A stretch of DNA of 44,856 nt from an uncultured Bacteroidales bacterium (GTDB lineage Bacteria; Bacteroidota; Bacteroidia; Bacteroidales; Paludibacteraceae), in assembly GCA_934725535.1 (NCBI GenBank), contig CAKVBV010000011.1:1-44856 (forward strand). Direction: 5' to 3'. Shown here one piece after another: positions 8,181-15,189 of the stretch; within the stretch, counting starts at the first letter, position 1; every line of letters begins with the position of its first letter. A program made the position numbers and the translations under genes. The notes under the pieces are model-generated. The model searched no databases. It had not been told where the DNA came from and worked only from the letters and a program-made list of their open reading frames with translations.

Positions 8181-8753
8181 ATGGAAGAATTACATGAAAT
8201 GCAGGCGCAAATGGCTCTGCTTAAACAGAAACTGAATAACGAAGAAATAGTGAATGAGCAACTCTTGCGCGACGTTACCCGCCAACGAGTGCGTCGATTG
8301 AACAGGGCGGTGTGGATAGAAGGAATCAGTGCCTTGTTCGTTGCCGTCTTCGGCAATTGTGTCTTTTACGGGTTAGGTTGTTCGTGGTGGTTTATCGGTG
8401 GCACAACCCTGATGATGCTTGTGTGTTTTCTGGCAACGTTGCTTCCGTTCCGACGTGTAAAAGAGAGTGAGATTATACAGGGGGACCTGCTAACAGTGTC
8501 CAAACAGGTACGCCGGCTGCGTCAGTTGTATAGAAATTGGATATGGATAGGCTTCTCAATGGCTGCGATATGGCTTATGTGGTTCTTCGCAGAATTGTAT
8601 TTGCATCATACTGATGACCTTGTATTTGTTATCTGCATAGCCGTTGGCGCGATTTGTGGAGGTGCGGTAGGTGGAATAATCGGTAGTCTGCAGAATAAAA
8701 AATACATCCGTGAGATGGATGAGATTATTGCGCAGATAGAGAAGGTGGAATAA
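8181..8753 (+). CDS. Coiled-coil membrane protein, putative sigma partner
   Basis: 190 residues. The first 50 residues are a charged helix with heptad-like pattern (MEELHEMQAQMALLKQKLNNEE). Two membrane helices follow at about 50-95, then a charged cytoplasmic-type stretch with KQVRRLRQLYRNW, then two more helices at about 118-170, the last one glycine-rich (GAICGGAVGGIIGSL). A short helical tail ends the protein. It is 20 bases behind the ECF sigma gene and almost certainly co-transcribed. I recall similar sigma-linked membrane proteins in Bacteroidales, but no named domain is recognised. A role in holding the sigma factor at the membrane is inference from the pairing. Confidence 0.7.
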   Translation: MEELHEMQAQMALLKQKLNNEEIVNEQLLRDVTRQRVRRLNRAVWIEGISALFVAVFGNCVFYGLGCSWWFIGGTTLMMLVCFLATLLPFRRVKESEIIQGDLLTVSKQVRRLRQLYRNWIWIGFSMAAIWLMWFFAELYLHHTDDLVFVICIAVGAICGGAVGGIIGSLQNKKYIREMDEIIAQIEKVE

Positions 8754-8788
8754 CTGATGCAGTTACCTTGATGGAATGACATTGTATT

Positions 8789-8819
8789 TTGCATATTTGA
8801 TGAAAAAGAAGTAATTTTG
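8789..8819 (+). promoter_or_regulatory. Bacteroides-type promoter for the epimerase gene
   Basis: TTG at 8789-8791, 20 bases, then TAATTTTG at 8812-8819. It lies 23 nt before the ATG at 8843, the spacing expected for a short leader. Confidence 0.8.
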
Positions 8820-8842
8820 CATTCAAAAGAGCATTTCATCAT

Positions 8843-10366
8843 ATGAAACAGACAGTCTTCTTAACCGGTGCTACGGGCACTATGGGATATGCGGGTATGC
8901 AAGAGATACTGCGCTACCCCGAACGATATACGCTGCGCATACTGGCGCGTCCGAGCCAGAAAAACAAAGCCCTTCTGGCACCGCTTGCCGACCGAGTGGA
9001 GATTGTGTGGGGCGACCTGACACGCTATGAGGACGTATTGAAAGGCGTAACCGGCAGCGACATCGTGCTGCACGTGGGCGGAATGGTATCGCCGCAAGCC
9101 GACTACCGTCCGACCGCAACCCGCAAGACCAATATCGCTGCGGCAACCTATATCCGTGATGCCGTGCTGGCACAGGGCGACAAGCAACCGCGCGTGGTGT
9201 ATATAGGCAGCGTGGCGCAGATGGGCGACCGCCGCGAACCGCTCCACTGGGGGCGTGCAGGCGACCCGATATGCGTGTCGGCGTACGACCACTACGGGCT
9301 GACCAAGGCGGCGGCAGAGTGGATTATCACCAACTCGCCCATCCGCCGTTGGGTGAGCCTGCGCCAGTCGGGGATTCTCTACCCCGCCATCCTCAAGAAC
9401 TTCGACCCGATAATGTTCCACGTACCTATCCGCGGCGTGCTGGAGTGGGCGACCGTGGAGGACAGCGGACGACTGCTGGAGCGTGTGTGCCGCGAGGAAG
9501 TACCCGACGAGTTCTGGAACAACTACTACAATATCGGTTCGGGCAAAGAGTACCGCATCAACAACTATGAGTTCGAGCGTCTGCTGCTGGACGCTGTCGG
9601 CTGTCCGCGCCCCGAGCAGATATTCGAGACCCAATGGTTCACCACCCGCAATTTCCACGGTATGTGGTATGCCGACGGCGACCGCTTGGAGAACTATCTG
9701 CACTTCCGCGCCAATGTGCCTATCCGCGAGTATTTCCGCCAAATGGCACAAGCCGAAAGCCTGCCCGGTGCTATCAAATTTGCGTCCAAGACCAAGATTG
9801 CCAAGTTGTTCCCGCACTGCGTGAAGTTGGCGATGCGGGTGATGGCGAACTCCAAAGAGCATGGCACACAATGGTGGATACGCAATAACATCGAGCCGCG
9901 TATCTATGCCTACTACGGCAGTATGGATGCCTACAAGGCAATACCCGACTGGAAACATATCGACCTGAGCCACAACAGCGAGGAGGCTGTTACTCTCGAC
10001 CATGGTTACGACGAGCAGAAACCGATGTCGCTGTTTACCATCGAGGATATGCAGAAGGCTGCCGCTTTCCGCGGGGGCAAGTGCCTGTCCACGGAGATGA
10101 CGCAAGGCGACTGGGACACGCCGTTGGAATGGCAGTGTGCCGAAGGACACCACTTCACCGCCTCGCCGCGTGTGGTACTTCTCGGCGGGCATTGGTGCCC
10201 CGACTGCATGCCGTGGCCGTATCGGGACGAGCCGAATCCCCGCCCGTGGCACTGGGACAAAGTGGCAAAACACAACCCGTTCTTCGCGCAGATATGGGCA
10301 CCGCTCCACGACCCCGACGAGGACAACGTGTATGGTCCCGAAATCTTCGACGGCTGGGAGAAATAG
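8843..10366 (+). CDS. NAD-dependent epimerase with C-terminal zinc-ribbon
   Basis: 507 residues. Residues 1 to about 320 form an extended SDR (epimerase/dehydratase) domain: GATGTMG nucleotide-binding loop at 8-14, an acidic strand end WGDLT, VVYIGSVAQMGD, and the catalytic YGLTK (Tyr-x3-Lys) pair. The C-terminal third is unusual. After a helical linker comes a cysteine/histidine module, GGKCLSTEM, then WQCAEGHHF, then GGHWCPDC. This arrangement, C-x(n)-C-x2-GH-x(n)-C-x2-C, looks like a treble-clef or zinc-ribbon domain. Such tails are unusual on sugar epimerases, so the enzyme may act on or be recruited by a nucleic acid or protein. The natural substrate is unknown. The large open frame on the opposite strand (8861-10447) is a shadow. 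Confidence 0.8.
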   Translation: MKQTVFLTGATGTMGYAGMQEILRYPERYTLRILARPSQKNKALLAPLADRVEIVWGDLTRYEDVLKGVTGSDIVLHVGGMVSPQADYRPTATRKTNIAAATYIRDAVLAQGDKQPRVVYIGSVAQMGDRREPLHWGRAGDPICVSAYDHYGLTKAAAEWIITNSPIRRWVSLRQSGILYPAILKNFDPIMFHVPIRGVLEWATVEDSGRLLERVCREEVPDEFWNNYYNIGSGKEYRINNYEFERLLLDAVGCPRPEQIFETQWFTTRNFHGMWYADGDRLENYLHFRANVPIREYFRQMAQAESLPGAIKFASKTKIAKLFPHCVKLAMRVMANSKEHGTQWWIRNNIEPRIYAYYGSMDAYKAIPDWKHIDLSHNSEEAVTLDHGYDEQKPMSLFTIEDMQKAAAFRGGKCLSTEMTQGDWDTPLEWQCAEGHHFTASPRVVLLGGHWCPDCMPWPYRDEPNPRPWHWDKVAKHNPFFAQIWAPLHDPDEDNVYGPEIFDGWEK

Positions 10367-10397
10367 ATATTCTGACTGATGTATTTTGAGGACTGTT

Positions 10398-11180
10398 ATG
10401 AAAACGTTGCTTCTTACGGGTGGTTCTTCCGGTATAGGACTTGCCACTGTTTTGTTATTTGCACAGCATGGATGGCGCGTATTTGAACTTAGCAGGCATG
10501 GTGTGAGTCATGACGGAATAACCCATATTTATTGCGATGTTACGGACGAGTCATCTGTGTGTCAGGCAGTTGGCGAAGTATCTGCTCAAACAGACCATAT
10601 TGATGTTGTCATCAGTAATGCAGGGTTTGGCATTTCGGGACCTATTGAATTTACGACCACAGGGGAAGCACATCGTCAGTTTGATGTGAATTTCTTTGGC
10701 GCGTTCTATTTAGTGAGGGCAGTCTTGCCTATCCTGCGGGCTCAGCATTATGGGCGTATTATTTTTACGTCATCTGTTGCTGCGGTACTCAGTATTCCTT
10801 ATCAAGCTTTCTATAGTGCCAGTAAATCCGCGTTAAATGCTATGTCTCTGGCACTTGCCAATGAAGTACGTCCTTTTGGCATCACAGTTGCCACCCTTAT
10901 GCCGGGAGATGTGGCTACAGGTTTCACCAATGCGCGTCAAAAAGGAATGGTGGGGCAGAACGTTTATCGTAGTATGGAATCAGCAGTGGCAACTATGGAA
11001 CAAGATGAACGTAGTGGTATGTCTGCTGAGTATATAGCGCGGAGTCTTTATCGCATAGCCACTCGCCGCACTATCAGACCATTGTATGTAGGAGGTTCAT
11101 TATATTCGTTCTTTTGCATTCTCCAACGCTTGCTCCCAGCCAATCTTGTCAACAGAATAGTCGGGAGGTTATATTCTTAG
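10398..11180 (+). CDS. Short-chain dehydrogenase/reductase (classical SDR)
   Basis: 260 residues from the ATG at 10398. A classical SDR with TGGSSGIG cofactor loop near the N-terminus, the acidic CDVTD segment, SNAGFGISG, the catalytic Ser in FTSSVAAV, the YSASK (Tyr-x3-Lys) pair, and the PGDV motif after the active site. It probably reduces or oxidises a carbonyl/alcohol with NAD(P); the substrate is unknown. A hydrophobic C-terminal stretch (SLYSFFCILQRLLPANLVNRI) may contact the membrane, as in some lipid-active SDRs. It lies 31 bases behind the epimerase gene and converges on parC. Its codon use is clearly more AT-rich than that of the epimerase, which suggests separate origin. Confidence 0.88.
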   Translation: MKTLLLTGGSSGIGLATVLLFAQHGWRVFELSRHGVSHDGITHIYCDVTDESSVCQAVGEVSAQTDHIDVVISNAGFGISGPIEFTTTGEAHRQFDVNFFGAFYLVRAVLPILRAQHYGRIIFTSSVAAVLSIPYQAFYSASKSALNAMSLALANEVRPFGITVATLMPGDVATGFTNARQKGMVGQNVYRSMESAVATMEQDERSGMSAEYIARSLYRIATRRTIRPLYVGGSLYSFFCILQRLLPANLVNRIVGRLYS

Positions 11181-11211
11181 CGGGGTCGTACTCGGTACGC
11201 AGGAATTATTG

Positions 11212-13911
11212 TCAGAACAGACTGAGTTGGTCGTCAACGGGGCGGCTGTCTTCGGGGACCTCGTTGGTGATGGTGAAAGGTACACCTGCGGCGTTGTTTA
11301 CGCTATTTACGTTGGTTGCGTTGGTTGCCGAGGAGGCAGAGGAGTGTTCGGAGGTATTTTCGGATGGGGTGTTTGTGTCCTCTGGGGAGTTGCCATTTTC
11401 CTCTGATGAGTTGCCGTTCTCATCGTTGTCTTCCTCGGGGGCAGGTTCAGGTTCGGGCGTGATGTCCTCAATGCGGGCGATGTCGAGTGTGGAGAAACGT
11501 TTGCCTTTGGCTTTCGGGGATTTGACATCGATGAAATCGGACATAATGACGTCCATATCGGGCTTGGTCTCGTCCGTAAAGACAAGGCGGAAGGTGGCTT
11601 CCGCACGGTCGGAGAGTAGCACAATACGGCTGCTGCTGTTGTCGCCGAGCATATTCTGCGACTTGGGTTGCGCGTCGAGTTGGAAGCGTTTGCCGTAGTA
11701 GTAGCCGAGGTCGGCATTCCATAAGGCGAGCGACCAGACCTTGTCGGCATTGAACTTCTCGATGCGCAGGATATTTTGGTCGAAATGCGCGGTGAGTTCG
11801 AAGGTGGTGAGGTAGTAGTCGCCCGTGGTGGTGATGACGAGGATGCGGTCCTCGTCCCAGAACTCGCCGAGGTAGGTGCCTTGTGCGTCGTAGTTGATGC
11901 GCAAGACATCGGGGTCGAACCACACTTTGCGTCCGCCGAGGGTGGAGTGCCCCTTCTGCTTGAGCGTGATGGACTTGACTTCGTACTTGGTGAGCACGTT
12001 GCCTCGTGCGGTGCGGCTCTTGACAGCCAACTCGCTGAGGTCCTTGGTGACTTCGACTTTTTTGAGGTGCAAGGCGGGCTTGAGTTGCACGCGAATAACT
12101 TCCGCCTCGCCGTTGGGATTGGCAGTGAAATAGACGACCTTGGAGCCCGGTTTGCCCTGCGTGAGGTCGTACTCCTTGTCACGCGCGATACCGGTGACGG
12201 CGAACCGCTTCATGAAATAGATGCCATTCTTGCCGTCGCGATAGATGGCGTTGTAGATGGTTCGCTGGTCGTTCTTGCGGAAGATGTCAATGTGCAGAAT
12301 GTCGGTGCCGACGAAGAGTTTGTCCGCCACCTTGACAATCTTGTATTTACCGTCCTTGTGGAAGATGATGACATCGTCGATGTCGGAGCAGTTGCAGAGG
12401 AACTCGTCCTTTTTCAGCCCCGTGCCGATGAAACCTTCGGCGCGGTTGATGTAGAGTTTCTCGTTGGCTTCGACCACTGTCTTGATGTTGATATTGGCGA
12501 AATTGCGCACCTCGGTGCGGCGTGGATAGTGTGCGCCGTACTTCTCACGGAGCGACTGGAACCACGCGATGGTGTAGTCGGTGAGGTGGTTGAGGTTGCG
12601 GATGGTGTCCTTGATTTTGCGGTCGAGGTCGCGCATGAGTTCGTCCGCCTTTTTGGAGTCGAAACGCGTGATGCGAATCATGCGGATGTCGAAGAGGCGT
12701 TCGATGTCCTCGCGGCGCACCTCGCGGATGAGTTGCGCTTTCCACGGGGTGAGTGCCTTGTCCACAAAAGCCACCAGTTTGTCTTTGTTGGGGGCGTTTT
12801 CGTAGCCTTCTTCCTTATATATACGGTTCTCGATGAAGATTTTCTCGAGCGAGGTGTAGAAATACTGCTCCTCGAGTTCGGCTTTCTGTATCTCGAGTTC
12901 CCATTTGAGGAGGGCGCGTGTGTTGTCGGTGCTGAGACGCAGGAGTTCGCTGACGTTGGTGAAGATAGGTTTCTTGTTCTGCACCACGCAGCAGTTGGGC
13001 GAGATGTTCACCTCGCAATCGGTGAAGGCATAGAGTGCGTCGATGGCTTTGTCGGACGAACTGCCCGGGGCGAGTTGCACCACAATCTTCGCCTCTTCGG
13101 CGGTGAAGTCGTCCACCTTGCGCACCTTGATTTTGCCTTTCTGGTTGGCACGGAGGATGGTCTCGATGATTTTGGTGGTGGTAGTGCCGTATGGTATCTC
13201 GCTGATTATCAGCGTTCGATTGTCGTCTGCCTTTTGTATCTTGGCACGAATGCGAATGACTCCGCCACGCTCGCCGTCGTTGTAGCGGCTGACGTCAATC
13301 TCGCCGCCCGTGGGGAAGTCGGGGTAGAGTTGGAACTCCTCGCCGCGCAGGTATGCCAGCGAGGCATCGCATAGTTCGTTGAAGTTGTGGGGCAGTATCT
13401 TCGAGTTGAGACCCACTGCGATGCCTTCCACGCCTTGCGCGAGCAGAAGCGGGAACTTGACAGGCAGGTGGATAGGCTCTTTCTTGCGGCCGTCGTAGGA
13501 GAGCATCCACTCGGTGGTCTTGGGGTTGAAGACTGTCTCGAGGGCGAACTTGCTGAGGCGCGCTTCGATGTAACGGGGAGCGGCTGCGCCGTCGCCTGTG
13601 AGAATGTTGCCCCAGTTACCTTGGCAGTCGATGAGCAGGTCTTTCTGCCCGAGTTGCACCAGCGCGTCGCCGATACTGGCATCGCCGTGCGGGTGGTACT
13701 GCATGGTCTGACCGACGATGTTCGCCACCTTGTTGTACTTGCCGTCGTCCACCCCTTTCATGGCATGGAGGATACGGCGTTGCACGGGCTTCAGACCATC
13801 CTCGATGGCAGGCACGGCGCGCTCCAAAATCACATACGAGGCATAGTCCAAGAACCAGTCCTGGTACATGCCCGTGAGGTGCTGCTTGATTGCGTCGTTA
13901 AAGTCTGCCAT
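11212..13911 (-). CDS. parC: DNA topoisomerase IV subunit A
   Basis: 899 residues, the cleavage subunit of a type IIA topoisomerase. The N-terminus YQDWFLDYASYVILERAVP, YHPHGDASIGDALVQLGQK and RYIEARLSKFA (catalytic Tyr114) match the Bacteroidales ParC type rather than GyrA. The C-terminal domain (about 500-810) has degenerate beta-propeller repeats and lacks a canonical GyrA box, as expected for ParC. Residues about 825-899 are a low-complexity, Asn/Ser/Glu-rich tail that ends exactly in QLSLF. That pentapeptide is the textbook consensus for binding the DNA polymerase sliding clamp. It lies 40 bases downstream of a small membrane-protein gene and is probably transcribed with it. Opposite-strand frames (for example 11776-13374) are shadows. 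Confidence 0.93.
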   Translation of the reverse strand: MADFNDAIKQHLTGMYQDWFLDYASYVILERAVPAIEDGLKPVQRRILHAMKGVDDGKYNKVANIVGQTMQYHPHGDASIGDALVQLGQKDLLIDCQGNWGNILTGDGAAAPRYIEARLSKFALETVFNPKTTEWMLSYDGRKKEPIHLPVKFPLLLAQGVEGIAVGLNSKILPHNFNELCDASLAYLRGEEFQLYPDFPTGGEIDVSRYNDGERGGVIRIRAKIQKADDNRTLIISEIPYGTTTTKIIETILRANQKGKIKVRKVDDFTAEEAKIVVQLAPGSSSDKAIDALYAFTDCEVNISPNCCVVQNKKPIFTNVSELLRLSTDNTRALLKWELEIQKAELEEQYFYTSLEKIFIENRIYKEEGYENAPNKDKLVAFVDKALTPWKAQLIREVRREDIERLFDIRMIRITRFDSKKADELMRDLDRKIKDTIRNLNHLTDYTIAWFQSLREKYGAHYPRRTEVRNFANINIKTVVEANEKLYINRAEGFIGTGLKKDEFLCNCSDIDDVIIFHKDGKYKIVKVADKLFVGTDILHIDIFRKNDQRTIYNAIYRDGKNGIYFMKRFAVTGIARDKEYDLTQGKPGSKVVYFTANPNGEAEVIRVQLKPALHLKKVEVTKDLSELAVKSRTARGNVLTKYEVKSITLKQKGHSTLGGRKVWFDPDVLRINYDAQGTYLGEFWDEDRILVITTTGDYYLTTFELTAHFDQNILRIEKFNADKVWSLALWNADLGYYYGKRFQLDAQPKSQNMLGDNSSSRIVLLSDRAEATFRLVFTDETKPDMDVIMSDFIDVKSPKAKGKRFSTLDIARIEDITPEPEPAPEEDNDENGNSSEENGNSPEDTNTPSENTSEHSSASSATNATNVNSVNNAAGVPFTITNEVPEDSRPVDDQLSLF

Positions 13912-13951
13912 TGGAGATATTATACCATACGCTATGAGCGTGCCGGACAGA

Positions 13952-14119
13952 TTACTCTACGCGCTTGTTGATGATGATATACGAGAGAATGCCAACTACT
14001 TCCAATACCATAGCAGTAACAAGTAAAGCATTCTCCTGTACGCCGAAAGCGTAAACAGCCAAGCATACCACGCCGCACAGTACGAGGATAGCCCCTAAAT
14101 ATTTCAAAAAGGTCTTCAT
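13952..14119 (-). CDS. Small two-helix membrane protein (55 aa)
   Basis: A 55-residue frame starting at the ATG 14119 and ending with TAA at 13952-13954. It reads MKTFLKYLGAILVL, then CGVVCLAVYAFGVQENALL, then VTAMVLEVVGILSYI and a basic-acidic tail NKRVE. Two hydrophobic helices are separated by a short polar turn at VQEN, giving a hairpin in the inner membrane. It has a consensus promoter at 14157-14187 with a 37-nt leader, and parC follows 40 bases after the stop. This strongly supports it as a real gene. Function is unknown; similar tiny membrane proteins occur in Bacteroidales. The overlapping 70-codon frame at 13932-14144 is not hydrophobic and is rejected. Confidence 0.75.
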   Translation of the reverse strand: MKTFLKYLGAILVLCGVVCLAVYAFGVQENALLVTAMVLEVVGILSYIIINKRVE

Positions 14120-14156
14120 TGTGGTTTTGTTTTTTAGTTTCCAACTAATTACGCCG

Positions 14157-14187
14157 CAAAGTTACGGAAAATTATTGGCAATTGCAA
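14157..14187 (-). promoter_or_regulatory. Promoter for the small protein gene and parC
   Basis: On the minus strand TTG, 20 bases, TAACTTTG, matching TAnnTTTG. It lies 37 nt before the ATG at 14119. It is divergent from the promoter at 14273-14303. Confidence 0.8.
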
Positions 14188-14272
14188 ATCTCAGTCAAAA
14201 AACTTTTTCGGAGTATTTTATCTTGGTTCCTGTGTTATACAATCCAATAACAAAGTATTTTATGGTAAGTAT

Positions 14273-14303
14273 TTGCATGATTGTAAAAAAATCAGTATCT
14301 TTG
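14273..14303 (+). promoter_or_regulatory. Promoter for the propeller-amidase pair
   Basis: TTG at 14273-14275, 20 bases, TATCTTTG at 14296-14303. It lies 49 nt before the ATG at 14353. Confidence 0.8.
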
Positions 14304-14352
14304 CGACCGCGAACAGAAACAAACTTATAATAACCTTAAAAAACAAAAGTGT

Positions 14353-15189
14353 ATGAAGAAATCTATGCTTTTTGTAGCAGCCCTGTTCTTTGGCTTGGCT
14401 GCTAATGCACAGGTACTCAAAGTAGTATCTATGCAGCAACTCACTTCCCCGTCCGACGTGGATGTGAAAGTGGCAGGCGTCAGCCCCGCAGGGGATTACG
14501 TGCTGCTGACTACGGGCTCCAACAAGGGCTTGCAGCGTTACGATGTGGCTGCCAAAACGACTACCGTACTATCGGAAGCCGAAGGCGCAGGCTATAACGT
14601 GCAGATTAGTGCGGACGGTCAGGAAGTGGTGTATCGCGAGACCACCATCGGGCGCGACCAACTCCGCCGCAACAACATCGTCCGCAAGAACTTCACCAAG
14701 CAACGCCGCAACGTCATCGCTCGCGGACAACGTGACATGGAGAAGATGGCGACTACCGATGCCAAAGCCACCGTTACCATCAGCGACCGTCTCATGGTGC
14801 TCCACCAAAACGGCACCACTAAGACCCTTGCCCCCAATGGCACCGACAAGAGTTACATCTGGGCTTCCATCTCACCCGACGGCACCAAACTCTGCTACTA
14901 CGTATGTGGCGAAGGCTGCTACGTCAGCAATATCGACGGCACCCGACCTCAGTTCATCGCTCATGCCCTCCGTGCCGCTAAGTGGTACGATAACAACACC
15001 CTCGTAGGTATGGCAGATGAGGACGACGGCGAGTTCATCACCGCCTCGGCTATCGTGGCTTATACCTTGGACGGACGCCACCAAGTGCTGACCGACAACA
15101 CCATGATTGCCATGTACCCGAGTGTGGCAAAGAACCTGATTGTCTTCGGCACCGAGGACGGTAGTACCTATATGTTGAACGTTAAATGA
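14353..15189 (+). CDS. Secreted TolB/PD40-like beta-propeller protein
   Basis: 278 residues. A clear signal peptide (MKKSMLFVAALFFGLAANAQ, cleavage after Ala-Gln) directs export. The mature part consists of short repeats of the PD40 kind: VAGVSPAGDYVLLTT, VQISADGQEVVYRE, ASISPDGTKLCYY and a last strand group LIVFGTEDGSTYMLN. This predicts a beta-propeller that recalls the C-terminal part of TolB, but there is no TolB N-terminal domain. Its stop overlaps the start of the amidase gene by four bases, so the two are translationally coupled. It may assist or bind the amidase or its cell-wall substrate; that is inference. Confidence 0.75.
   Translation: MKKSMLFVAALFFGLAANAQVLKVVSMQQLTSPSDVDVKVAGVSPAGDYVLLTTGSNKGLQRYDVAAKTTTVLSEAEGAGYNVQISADGQEVVYRETTIGRDQLRRNNIVRKNFTKQRRNVIARGQRDMEKMATTDAKATVTISDRLMVLHQNGTTKTLAPNGTDKSYIWASISPDGTKLCYYVCGEGCYVSNIDGTRPQFIAHALRAAKWYDNNTLVGMADEDDGEFITASAIVAYTLDGRHQVLTDNTMIAMYPSVAKNLIVFGTEDGSTYMLNVK

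Noticed and set aside
8861..10447. 528-codon open frame on the minus strand
   Set aside because: Antisense to the epimerase gene, which has its own promoter and full SDR motifs.
11776..13374. 532-codon open frame on the plus strand
   Set aside because: Antisense to parC, no recognisable motif; the ParC frame has clear catalytic and structural signatures.
13932..14144. 70-codon minus-strand frame
   Set aside because: It overlaps the more convincing 55-codon membrane-protein frame, which has better composition and the right distance to the promoter.
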